Shown here: piece after piece, positions 1-7,422 of the stretch | Layout of the letters: each line of letters opens with the position of its first letter | How positions within the stretch are numbered: the first letter of the stretch is position 1 | Assembly (NCBI GenBank): GCA_013817115.1 | Contig: JACDDG010000004.1 | Coordinates: 1-19,472 of the forward strand | DNA: 19,472 nucleotides | Reading direction: 5' to 3' | DNA from: Parachlamydiaceae bacterium | Lineage (GTDB): Bacteria > Chlamydiota > Chlamydiia > Chlamydiales > Parachlamydiaceae | The notes under the pieces: generated by a model | What the model saw: only the letters and a program-made list of their open reading frames with translations | What the model was told of the DNA's origin: nothing | The model's database searches: none | Translations under genes and position numbers: made by a program

Positions 1-63
1 GCGCCACGCATAGGGGTCATGTGGTGTCTGATCATCCTTCTTATCATAAATTACTATGCTCAT
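1..63 (-). CDS. 5' end of an unidentified gene cut by the window edge
   Basis: Reading leftwards from an ATG at 61-63, 21 codons run to the window edge without a stop. The peptide begins MSIVIYDKKDDQTPHDPYAW. A purine-rich AAGGA lies just upstream of the ATG with a short spacer of about 4 bases. The open stretch is too short to identify a family, and no domain can be named. It has the same orientation as the dehydrogenase operon upstream of it but is separated from that operon's last stop by about 130 bases. The call rests only on the open frame, the start context and the protein-like composition. Confidence 0.4.
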   Translation of the reverse strand, partial: MSIVIYDKKDDQTPHDPYAWR

Positions 64-174
64 CCTTTCCTTATGAATATCCTAAAAAAAATCCACCCTT
101 TACAATGCTACAACGTCACTTATGCTAAAAAAAAATTTAGTTAAAAGCTTGATTTAAATGGCCTACTATTAATT

Positions 175-209
175 TCCGGCAAAACAAATTTTACAACAAC
201 GTTGCCGGA
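175..209 (-). terminator. possible stem-loop at the end of the dehydrogenase operon
   Basis: An 8-bp inverted repeat (TCCGGCAA at 175-182, TTGCCGGA at 202-209) with a 19-base loop spans the stop codon of the E2 gene. There is no immediate U-tract on the minus strand; the nearest T-run on that strand lies about 40 bases further on (A-run at 127-135 on the plus strand). It may be a weak terminator or a 3'-end stabilising hairpin. Confidence 0.3.
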
Positions 210-1534
210 TTTTGCAGCAAACTGCAAAAGTACTGAGAAATATGCGTTGCAGCTTCTCCGTCGATTACTCGATGATCAAAGCTCCATGATAAGTTTAAAA
301 TATCTCTAATAGCGACTTCTCCGTTTCTGACTACAGCCTGCGGATGGATTTTGCCAATTGCAAGAATCGCCACTTCAGGATAATTGATTACCGGAGTTGC
401 CCACAAACCATGGCTTCCATTGCTGCCAAAGTTGCTGACAGTCAGCGTCCCTTCTTTCATATCATTAGAATGTAATTTCCCTTGTTGAGCACGCAGCACA
501 AGCTCCTCAAAACGACGAATCAGAGGCTCGAGCGAGAGCTTCTCAACTCCTTTAAGCACCGGTACGATAAGACCTAAGGGACTGGCTACGGCAATTCCAA
601 TGTTCTGAGTACGATGCAAAATGAGCTTTGAGCGCTCTTTGTCGAATGAGCTGTTTAAAACAGGGTATTTTATGATACTTGCCGATAGCGCCCTTAAAAT
701 AAAAGGCATATAAGTTAAATGAACACCCTCGTTTAAGGCTTTGGCTTTCATGTTCGCTTTAAGTTTTACTAATTGCGTGACTTCAACTTCCTCAAAATAA
801 GAAAATGATGGAATCATTTCTTTTGATTCTGCCATTTTTTTGGCCATACGGGCCTTAATACCAATGACAGGAATTTCTTCATCTCCAGGGAGACTCAGAA
901 GCATAGTTTTCGTATCGCTGTCTTGTCTTATTTTTCTGGTAAGGTCTTGCGGAATGACACGTCCATCTTTACCACTTCCCCGTATATCAGTCAGCGAAAT
1001 TTCAAGTACTTTGGCAAGCCCTCGCACTTTTGGTGTAGCCAAATTTTTGCCTGTTGTGGCCTGGCTTTGAGCAGGCATAGTGGTGCTAAATTGGGCATTG
1101 GGGTCATTAGAAGCATCTTCTTTTGTAGAAATAGATTCCATTGCACACGCAGTTGCTATTTTCCCAGAGCCATCCGCAGCATGGTTTTTAGTTAAAGCTG
1201 ATGCTGGGTGCGAATCAGTTTGAGAACCGGATTCAGAAGCATTTTCTTGTTCGCTATCTGGGGCGTTATTATTAAAAGCTTTGGGATTTCCAATAAGCTC
1301 AATATCATAGAGCGGGCGATCTCTGATGGCCATTTCACCAGGAGCAAAATATTGTTTTGCTAGAATTCCAGGATGAGGAGAGGGGAGTTCAACCGTTGCT
1401 TTATCTGTCATCACAACGACTACAGATTCATCCTGTTTAATGGAATCGCCTACTTTTTTGTGCCATTCGATTACTTCGCCTTCGACGACACCTTCCCCAA
1501 TATCCGGAAAAGTTACTGTAAAAATGTTTCCCAT
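191..1534 (-). CDS. bkdC: Dihydrolipoamide acyltransferase (E2) of a branched-chain 2-oxoacid dehydrogenase complex
   Basis: The 447-residue protein has the E2 layout. An N-terminal lipoyl domain (about 1-80) carries the lipoylation site TDKA at Lys45. An acidic, low-complexity linker covers about 90-160. A peripheral-subunit-binding domain follows at about 166-202 (ATPKVRGLAK...GSGKDGRV). The catalytic acyltransferase domain ends with DHRVIDG, giving active-site His421 and Asp425. It would transfer the acyl group made by E1 to coenzyme A in the cytoplasm. The single lipoyl domain fits branched-chain or 2-oxoglutarate E2s better than multi-domain pyruvate E2s, and the adjacent E1-alpha points to branched-chain substrates. 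The start ATG has GGAG 7 bases upstream and lies one base after the E1-beta stop, so it is the last gene of the operon. No E3 gene is adjacent. Confidence 0.88.
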   Translation of the reverse strand: MGNIFTVTFPDIGEGVVEGEVIEWHKKVGDSIKQDESVVVVMTDKATVELPSPHPGILAKQYFAPGEMAIRDRPLYDIELIGNPKAFNNNAPDSEQENASESGSQTDSHPASALTKNHAADGSGKIATACAMESISTKEDASNDPNAQFSTTMPAQSQATTGKNLATPKVRGLAKVLEISLTDIRGSGKDGRVIPQDLTRKIRQDSDTKTMLLSLPGDEEIPVIGIKARMAKKMAESKEMIPSFSYFEEVEVTQLVKLKANMKAKALNEGVHLTYMPFILRALSASIIKYPVLNSSFDKERSKLILHRTQNIGIAVASPLGLIVPVLKGVEKLSLEPLIRRFEELVLRAQQGKLHSNDMKEGTLTVSNFGSNGSHGLWATPVINYPEVAILAIGKIHPQAVVRNGEVAIRDILNLSWSFDHRVIDGEAATHISQYFCSLLQNPATLL

Positions 1535-1535
1535 A

Positions 1536-2513
1536 TTAATACTCCATCACTTCCAAAATCGCTTGTTTTACACGTGGGGCGTCTGGCAAATATTCCTCTT
1601 CTAAAGCATTTGGAAAAGGGGTGTCAAGGCCGCAGCATCGTTTGACAGGTGCTTCTAGATGCAAAAAACACTCTTCCATTATTAGTGCCGCAAGTTCAGC
1701 TCCAAATCCCATCGTCTGCGGAGCTTCATGGGCAACCACACAACGTCCGGTTTTTTTAACTGAATAAACGATTGCATTCAAATCAAGTGGATTCAAAGTG
1801 CGCAAGTTGATCACTTCCACATCAATTTTATGGCTTTCGCGCAGCTCATCGGCAGCTTGACAATTTTGATGATGCTGAGCCCCCCAGCCGAGTAGTGTAA
1901 CTGATTTACCGGTACGCGCGATGTGAACTTTTCCAAAAGGTATTGTGTACATTTCGAGAGGAACTTCTTCTTTTAGTGAACGGTAGATACGTTTAGGTTC
2001 AAAGATTATTACCGGATCATTGCTGTGAATAGCTGTTAATAATAGCCCTTTGGCGTCGTACGGGCCGGAAATATAAACAACGTTAATTCCGGGTGTGTGC
2101 AAAAAATGTGCTTCAGGGGACTGCGAGTGGTAATGACCACCGTGAATTCCGCCGCCGCATGGTGTTCGGATGACTAATGGACAGCTATACTGATTACCGG
2201 TGCGATAGCGCATTTTGGCAAGTTCGTTGACGATCTGATCATATGCTGGAAAAATGTAATCTGCAAATTGAATTTCGCAAATAGGTTTAAGACCTTTTTG
2301 TGCAATGCCGATACCAAATCCGACAATTCCGCCTTCTGCTAGCGGAGTATTAAAGCAACGATCTTCTCCGAAAGTTTTTTTAAGGCCTGATGTGACTCTA
2401 AAAACCCCTCCAAAAGCACCTACATCTTCTCCGAATGTTAAAAGGCGGTCGTCAGCAGCAAAAGCTTCATGCAAAGTATGATTGAGAGATTGGATGATAT
2501 TCATGACAGGCAT
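1536..2513 (-). CDS. bkdB: 2-oxoacid (branched-chain) dehydrogenase E1 component, beta subunit
   Basis: The 325-residue protein has the usual length for an E1-beta subunit. Visible family segments are FGEDVGAFGGVFRVT near the N-terminus, FADYIFPAYDQIVNELA, the Gly/His-rich stretch around TPCGGGIHGGHYHSQSPEA, and a C-terminal transketolase domain with VVAHEA. It pairs with the alpha subunit to decarboxylate 2-oxoacids using thiamine diphosphate and passes the acyl group to the lipoyl arm of E2. Its ATG overlaps the TAA of the alpha gene by one base (TAATG), a typical coupling arrangement that gives equal subunit amounts. As I recall, the homologous alpha and beta subunits are fused in one reading frame in Chlamydia trachomatis (CT340); here they are separate. 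Confidence 0.9.
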   Translation of the reverse strand: MPVMNIIQSLNHTLHEAFAADDRLLTFGEDVGAFGGVFRVTSGLKKTFGEDRCFNTPLAEGGIVGFGIGIAQKGLKPICEIQFADYIFPAYDQIVNELAKMRYRTGNQYSCPLVIRTPCGGGIHGGHYHSQSPEAHFLHTPGINVVYISGPYDAKGLLLTAIHSNDPVIIFEPKRIYRSLKEEVPLEMYTIPFGKVHIARTGKSVTLLGWGAQHHQNCQAADELRESHKIDVEVINLRTLNPLDLNAIVYSVKKTGRCVVAHEAPQTMGFGAELAALIMEECFLHLEAPVKRCCGLDTPFPNALEEEYLPDAPRVKQAILEVMEY

Positions 2514-3586
2514 TATGATTTCTCCTGTAAGCGTTGTTCGAATTGGCGCTCAAGTTTCGTTGGTATTTCAAAGTAAACATTTTCGAAAAGTGAGCGCAAA
2601 GCGGGTTTAGCGCATATTTTAGCTTCTGAAATCGCAGCATCAACTTGTTTAGTAATTGATTCTAGCATTTTTTTCTCTTGATCAAGGCTCCAAAGTTTTT
2701 GCTTCTTGAGGTAGAGGCCCAAACGTAGAATGGGATCTTTTGGTTCCCAGCTTTTGACCTCATCCTCATTGCGGTAGACCGAAGGGTCGTCCGATGAAGA
2801 GTGTGCTCCCATACGATAGGTCATGGCTTCGATTAAAACTGGACCTTTCCCTTCAATGCAATGAGCGCGTGCCTTAGAGACTACGTCATAGACCGCGAAA
2901 AAATCATTTCCATCGACACGGAGAGTTTCAACTCCATAGCCGATCCCTTTAGGGGCAACACCGTCTGAAGCGAACTGTTCTTTGCAAGGTGTTGAGATTG
3001 CATAGCCGTTGTTGCGACAGAAGAAGATTGTTTGAGATTTACGAACAGCAGCAAAGTTCAGCCCCACATGAAAATCACCTTCGGAGGTTGCGCCTTCTCC
3101 AAAGTAACAAATTGCAGTGGCATTTTCTTTTTGCATGCGCATGGCATAACCACAACCCGCAGCATGGGGGATCTTAGTACCTATCGGAGAAGATACTTGG
3201 ACAATGTTCAGTTCGCGTGAGCCAAAATGGTTGGGCATTTGGCGCCCGTGGAAGGTATCTTTTTCGTTACAAAACATTTGGTGAATGTATTGTCCTGGAG
3301 TGCCTCCACGCCAGAAAAAAATAGCAGCTTCTCGATACTGGGGATACATCCAATCTTGTGGCTGCAATGCCGCAGCGCTTGCTACAGAGCAGGCTTCTTC
3401 TCCAAGGGAACTCATAGCAAAGGTTATAGCACTTTGTCTTTGCAGGGTGATCATTCTTGCATCGATATGGCGAGTTAAGGCCATGGTGTGGTAACCCTTG
3501 AGGAGAATTTCCGGTTCGATTTGGCCTTGAAAATTTTTGGAAAGGTTTCCTTCGAGATCGAGATACGAAATTGTATCCATGTGCAT
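2513..3586 (-). CDS. bkdA: 2-oxoacid (branched-chain) dehydrogenase E1 component, alpha subunit
   Basis: The 357-residue protein carries the thiamine-diphosphate motif from GEG at 163-165 to NN at 192-193 (CRNNGYAIS follows). The loop GAHSSSDDPSVYR closely resembles the phosphorylation-loop region of branched-chain 2-oxoacid dehydrogenase E1-alpha (HHSTSDDSSAYR), which favours branched-chain substrates over pyruvate. It would start the oxidation of the 2-oxoacids from leucine, isoleucine and valine, giving acyl-CoA primers for branched-chain fatty acids or energy. The chosen ATG has AGGAG 6 bases upstream; a second ATG two codons later is possible but worse spaced. It is the first gene of the three-gene operon, and its promoter should lie in the 460-base spacer upstream. 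Confidence 0.88.
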   Translation of the reverse strand: MHMDTISYLDLEGNLSKNFQGQIEPEILLKGYHTMALTRHIDARMITLQRQSAITFAMSSLGEEACSVASAAALQPQDWMYPQYREAAIFFWRGGTPGQYIHQMFCNEKDTFHGRQMPNHFGSRELNIVQVSSPIGTKIPHAAGCGYAMRMQKENATAICYFGEGATSEGDFHVGLNFAAVRKSQTIFFCRNNGYAISTPCKEQFASDGVAPKGIGYGVETLRVDGNDFFAVYDVVSKARAHCIEGKGPVLIEAMTYRMGAHSSSDDPSVYRNEDEVKSWEPKDPILRLGLYLKKQKLWSLDQEKKMLESITKQVDAAISEAKICAKPALRSLFENVYFEIPTKLERQFEQRLQEKS

Positions 3587-3693
3587 GCAAAACTCCTAAT
3601 TTATCTATGCTGCATGATGGAGATTCCGGCTAAAATAAACAAGTAATTTTAAAAAATCTTTGAGAGGAAGTTTTTTAAGCTATAGGAGGGTAT

Positions 3694-3723
3694 TGTTAGC
3701 AAATGTAGAACTTAGCAAAAATG
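3694..3723 (+). repeat. Copy B of a TTAGCAAA-type repeat
   Basis: This short segment has two direct TTAGCAAA octamers starting at 3696 and 3712, 16 bases apart, with ATG-like sequence after each. The segment GTTAGCAAATG...TAGCAAAAATG matches the core of the repeat at 6631-6673 on the opposite strand, with small gaps. It could be an intergenic repeat or paired binding sites. Confidence 0.4.
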
Positions 3724-3765
3724 TTTATTCCGATCATGAGGGATTCTACGTTAAAAAAACCACGA

Positions 3766-3806
3766 TCGAGATTAGCAACCTTAAAACATAGAAAAATGTA
3801 GCTCAT
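3766..3806 (+). repeat. Copy A of the repeat, inverted relative to 6631-6673
   Basis: The segment begins ATCGAGATTAGCAA and ends AAAATGTAGCTCAT. Aligned to the reverse complement of 6631-6673, both ends match exactly or nearly so and the middle differs at several bases, roughly four fifths identity over about 43 bases by eye. Copies A and C therefore flank the two-component operon as inverted repeats 2.8 kb apart. Confidence 0.5.
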
Positions 3807-4048
3807 CATTTATATCATGCTTTTAACTAATTTTTTTTGAAAAATTCATGGGTATTTTCCTGTCCCTTATTATTAAAGAAATGCTTGTTAATAAGAGCAT
3901 TACTTTTTCATGCAAATAATTCATTCACTTTAGTTTGTTCAAAAAAAAGTATATGTATTTTTAAATTTCAGATATGATTAGGATATATACCACATAAAGC
4001 ATTAAATGGAAATTCCTGAGACAGGGGATTTTGAATGGAGAATATAAA

Positions 4049-5149
4049 ATGGTAGAGAGCCTTTTTTCCCCTTTGCATTTGAACAGTTCTGAAAAAGGAA
4101 TTCTCTTTGTCAATTTAGATGGAACTGTCACGGCTTATAATGATACTGCAGAAGATCTTTTAAATGTTCCACGGGAAAAAGTTCTCTTCCATCCCTTTGA
4201 AGAGTCATTTTCAGATACAGTTTTTGGGTTTTCATTGCAGCAAGCGTTAAAAGACAAGAAAGTTCCATCGACCAGAAGCTCAATCGCTGAGACTGTAAAT
4301 CCTCTAGAAGTTGATGCCACGATATTATTACGCGATAAAAATACATCAACTCCATTAAAGCCATTAAATCTGACAATCCCAGTCGTGGAAGGGTTAATAA
4401 TTTTAGTCCGAGACATTAGTGAACTTCGGCGCCTTCAAGCTATTGCCCAACGGAATGATCGCATGAAAGAACTGGAAAAAATGGCAGCCTTGATTGCTCA
4501 TGAGATTCGCAACCCTCTAGGAGGAATAAAAGGATTTGCAGGTCTTTTACAGAGGGACTTAAAAGGGAACGATGATTTGTATAAATTGGCTACTCATATT
4601 GTTGAGGGGACAGAGAATTTAAATCGCCTTGTCTATAAAATTTTGGGATACGCAAAACCTTTGAAACTCGATTTAGAGCCTCATAACTTAGTGACTGTGC
4701 TGAAAGAACTCCTTCTCTATTTAAATGCAGATGCAAGTATCGATCCTCGTATAATAATTGATCTTAAATATTCTCATGATACCCTTTTAGTGTTAATTGA
4801 TCCTGAAAGTCTGAAAGAAGCTCTTTTAAATCTTACGAATAATGCTATTCAAGCGATGTCTCAAGGTGGAAACCTGTGCATCGAAGTTGCTGAAAGTGCA
4901 CATGAAGCGATGGTTAAGGTTTCTGATACAGGAGAAGGTATCCCGAAAGAAAACATGGCAAAAATATTTACTCCGCTATTCACAACTCGTCCTGAAGGGC
5001 ATGGTTTTGGGCTTACCGAAGTTCATAAAATCGTGCATGCATTAAACGGAGAAATCGAGCTTTTTTCAAAAGTTGGAAATGGAACTACTTTTGTGATTCA
5101 TTTGCCTAAGATAGAGAGTGAATCGATTTTAATCGCATCCTCGGTTTAA
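4049..5149 (+). CDS. ctcB: Soluble PAS-containing sensor histidine kinase, CtcB/AtoS-like
   Basis: The protein of 366 residues has no membrane segment. A PAS-like domain occupies about the first 120 residues (GILFVNLDGTVTAYNDTAEDLL). The dimerisation and phosphoacceptor box AALIAHEIRNPLGG has His151. The ATPase domain shows the N box (LNLTNNAIQAM), the G1 box (SDTGEGIP) and the G2 box (GHGFGLTEV). It should autophosphorylate and pass phosphate to the regulator encoded 16 bases downstream. I chose the ATG at 4049 because GGAG lies 8 bases upstream; an in-frame TTG at 4031 would add six residues and also has a purine-rich stretch before it. Chlamydiae have a matching cytoplasmic kinase (CtcB, CT467 in C. 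trachomatis, as I recall). The signal it senses cannot be read from the sequence. Confidence 0.88.
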   Translation: MVESLFSPLHLNSSEKGILFVNLDGTVTAYNDTAEDLLNVPREKVLFHPFEESFSDTVFGFSLQQALKDKKVPSTRSSIAETVNPLEVDATILLRDKNTSTPLKPLNLTIPVVEGLIILVRDISELRRLQAIAQRNDRMKELEKMAALIAHEIRNPLGGIKGFAGLLQRDLKGNDDLYKLATHIVEGTENLNRLVYKILGYAKPLKLDLEPHNLVTVLKELLLYLNADASIDPRIIIDLKYSHDTLLVLIDPESLKEALLNLTNNAIQAMSQGGNLCIEVAESAHEAMVKVSDTGEGIPKENMAKIFTPLFTTRPEGHGFGLTEVHKIVHALNGEIELFSKVGNGTTFVIHLPKIESESILIASSV

Positions 5150-5165
5150 TTTAAAAGGAGCTTCT

Positions 5166-6572
5166 ATGTCATTTGATAAAGTTTTAATAGTTGATGATGA
5201 ACCTTTGATGCTCGATTTTTTAGCCGAAACATTGCGCCGTAAAAATATGGAAGTTGTGACTGCGAAAAATGGACGTCAAGCGTTAGAAATATTGAAAACG
5301 ACAACTTTTGACCTTGTGATTACGGATATGAAAATGCCGGGAGTTACCGGAATGGATATTTTGCGCGCTGTAAAAGAAGATTCTCCTTCTACTGTTGTGA
5401 TTATTATTACAGGTTTTGGAAGTATCGAAAATGCTGTAGAAGCTATGCGTCTTGGTGCTTTTAATTATTTGATTAAGCCATTTTCTCCGGAAACGATTGA
5501 AACCGTTATCGATAAGGCCAGTCAACAACTCTCTTTACTAGCAGAAAATGATTACTTGCGAAATCAAGTGAGAAAAAATCATGGTGGACCTACTCATTAC
5601 GTGGGAGCAATTAATGAAGGGCCCGAAAGTCATCCTGTAACAGTGATTGGAAATAGCCCTGCATTAAAAAATATTATGTCCGACGTGATGCTCATTGCAA
5701 AAAGCAACGCCAACATTTTTATTCATGGCGAATCAGGAACCGGAAAAGAAGTCATCGCCCATGCGATCCACTACAATTCATTGCGCAAGGATAGGCCTTT
5801 TATCAAAGTGAACTGTGCCGCTGTTCCCGATACCCTTATTGAATCTGAATTTTTCGGTCACGAAAAAGGGGCATTTACTGGAGCTAACGTTAAGCGCTCA
5901 GGGCGTTTTGAACTGGCACATGGTGGTACTTTGCTTTTAGATGAAGTGACAGAAATACCTTTAATGCTGCAAGCAAAACTGTTAAGGGTAATTCAAGAAC
6001 AAGAGTTTGAACGCGTTGGAGGTAGCAAACCTGTCAAGGTGGATGTGCGTTTAATTTCGACTTCGAATCGAGAAATCAAAGAAGCGATTTCTAATAAAGT
6101 CCTGAGAGAAGACCTTTTCTATCGCTTAAATGTTGTCCCAATCTATCTGCCACCATTGCGTGAAAGGCGTGAAGATATCATTCCTCTAGCGGAGTATTTT
6201 CTTAAAAAGATGTGCTTAGAAAATCATAAAGATTCGTTAAATAAAAAATTTACGAAAGAGAGCCAGAAATTACTTTTAGACTATCCTTGGCCAGGAAACG
6301 TAAGAGAGCTTGCAAATGTTATTGAGCGAGCTATTGTCATGGATAATGGATTACAGATTGCTCCGGAACATTTGCGTCTGGATGGACCGCTTATTAGTGG
6401 CAAAGATGCTTCAGTTATTACATTGCCAATAGGCACGCCGCTATATATGCTAGAAAAGCAAATGATCATTGAAACATTGCAACAGCAACATAATAATTCG
6501 ACAAAGGCTGCTGAGATTCTGGGGATAAGCCCACAAAAGCTGCGTAGTAAGTTGGCTTCTTATTTAAGTTAA
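5166..6572 (+). CDS. ctcC: NtrC-family sigma-54 response regulator, CtcC/AtoC-like
   Basis: The 468-residue protein has three parts. The receiver domain (1-120) shows acidic pocket D10-D11, phospho-acceptor Asp54 and Lys104. The AAA+ domain (about 158-400) has Walker A GESGTGKE at 188-195, the sigma-54 contact loop GAFTGA at 235-240 and Walker B LLLDE ending at 260. The final 26 residues (443-468), with STKAAEILGIS and QKLRSKL, fit a Fis-type helix-turn-helix. It should drive open-complex formation by sigma-54 RNA polymerase when phosphorylated by the upstream kinase. The start has AAGGAG 5 bases upstream. The published C. trachomatis CtcC is described as lacking a DNA-binding domain, so the helix-turn-helix here is notable. 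Its targets are unknown, and I see no sigma-54 promoter in this window. Confidence 0.92.
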   Translation: MSFDKVLIVDDEPLMLDFLAETLRRKNMEVVTAKNGRQALEILKTTTFDLVITDMKMPGVTGMDILRAVKEDSPSTVVIIITGFGSIENAVEAMRLGAFNYLIKPFSPETIETVIDKASQQLSLLAENDYLRNQVRKNHGGPTHYVGAINEGPESHPVTVIGNSPALKNIMSDVMLIAKSNANIFIHGESGTGKEVIAHAIHYNSLRKDRPFIKVNCAAVPDTLIESEFFGHEKGAFTGANVKRSGRFELAHGGTLLLDEVTEIPLMLQAKLLRVIQEQEFERVGGSKPVKVDVRLISTSNREIKEAISNKVLREDLFYRLNVVPIYLPPLRERREDIIPLAEYFLKKMCLENHKDSLNKKFTKESQKLLLDYPWPGNVRELANVIERAIVMDNGLQIAPEHLRLDGPLISGKDASVITLPIGTPLYMLEKQMIIETLQQQHNNSTKAAEILGISPQKLRSKLASYLS

Positions 6573-6630
6573 TAATTATTGACCCTACACCTTAATTAGC
6601 TTTTTTTTAGATAGGGCGGTGGGTGAATTA

Positions 6631-6673
6631 TGAGCTACATTTTTGCTACGTTTCCATTTGCTAACATCTCGAT
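6631..6673 (-). repeat. Copy C of the TTAGCAAA-type repeat
   Basis: On the minus strand this reads ATCGAGATGTTAGCAAATGG...AGCAAAAATGTAGCTCA. It holds two TAGCAAA units 15 bases apart (plus-strand TTTGCTAC at 6642-6649 and TTTGCTAA at 6657-6664). It lies between the convergent ctcC and gpmA genes. It is the most complete of the three copies, since it matches copy A along its whole length and copy B in its core. Confidence 0.5.
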
Positions 6674-6695
6674 TTTGGCATATGCGCAAATTTCT

Positions 6696-7346
6696 TTACA
6701 TTTCATAGATCAAAGGAACGCCTGTCGCTATCTCTAATTCAAGAACTTCTTCTTTGGATAGGTTTTCGAGGAACATGACAATAGCGCGTAATGAATTACC
6801 ATGTGCACAAATAAAAACATTTTCGCCCTGTTTTAATCTAGGAAGAATGTTCTCTTTGAAATAAGGGATAGTGCGCTCTGCTGTCATTTTTAGACTCTCA
6901 CCCTCTGGAGGGGCGATGTCATAGCTTCGACGCCATAATTTGACTTGCTCAGCACCGTACTTTTCAATCGTTTTTTGCTTATTAAGTCCTTGAAGTTTAC
7001 CGTACATCCTTTCATTCAGCTCCCAAGCCACATAAGTAGGAATTGTAGAATTTTGCGCTTCCTGACTGTAAATTTCCGACCATTCTTGAAGTTTACCTTC
7101 TCCCTGATGAATGACTACTGGAACCTTTTTTGAACAATGTAATGTCATCGCTAACTGAGCTGTCATCTGAGCACGTACTAAGCTTGACATGAAAATTACA
7201 TCAATAGGTAGATCTTTAATTAGCTCTCCACCGCGCAATGCTTCTTGGATTCCATTTGGAGATAGAGGGATGTCAACCCATCCGGTAAATATGTTTAATA
7301 AATTCCAGTATGATTGTCCATGTCGCATCATAATGAGCTTTGCCAT
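6696..7346 (-). CDS. gpmA: 2,3-bisphosphoglycerate-dependent phosphoglycerate mutase
   Basis: The 216-residue enzyme interconverts 3- and 2-phosphoglycerate in glycolysis. The phosphohistidine motif RHGQSYWN places the catalytic His at residue 9. IFMSSLVRAQMTAQLAM and the second histidine motif HGNSLRA (His182) complete the active site. The start at 7346 was chosen because AGGAGA lies 5 bases upstream and the protein then begins MAKLIMMRHG, as in the family; an upstream ATG at 7394 would add 16 residues of no family resemblance. The protein stops just after TGVPLIYEM and so lacks the C-terminal tail of about 30 residues present in the roughly 250-residue enterobacterial enzyme. It is a single-gene unit convergent to ctcC. 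Confidence 0.93.
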   Translation of the reverse strand: MAKLIMMRHGQSYWNLLNIFTGWVDIPLSPNGIQEALRGGELIKDLPIDVIFMSSLVRAQMTAQLAMTLHCSKKVPVVIHQGEGKLQEWSEIYSQEAQNSTIPTYVAWELNERMYGKLQGLNKQKTIEKYGAEQVKLWRRSYDIAPPEGESLKMTAERTIPYFKENILPRLKQGENVFICAHGNSLRAIVMFLENLSKEEVLELEIATGVPLIYEM

Positions 7347-7422
7347 TGTCTCTCCTTCCAGTATCAGTTGCATATTATTGCATTTAAAATGCACAATAAC
7401 ATTTACAGTATTATAAACACTA

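Larger units (their letters stand above)
3587..4048. other. Divergent intergenic region with short repeats, no gene
   Basis: This very AT-rich spacer separates the divergent dehydrogenase and two-component operons. I find no protein-like reading frame in it. It must hold the promoters for both directions, but no strong -35/-10 pair stands out. A weak TATATA occurs at 3984-3989. It contains two copies of a TTAGCAAA-bearing repeat (listed separately) and no sigma-54 type GG-N10-GC site. Confidence 0.6.

Noticed and set aside
3587..4048. Sigma-54 promoter upstream of the two-component genes
   Set aside because: No GG-N10-GC arrangement close to the consensus was found in the spacer. Candidates elsewhere had wrong spacing.
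3766..6673. Two-component operon as a mobile cassette bounded by inverted repeats
   Set aside because: The genes are a core chlamydial pair with normal base composition, and a third repeat copy in direct orientation upstream fits an intergenic repeat or binding site better.
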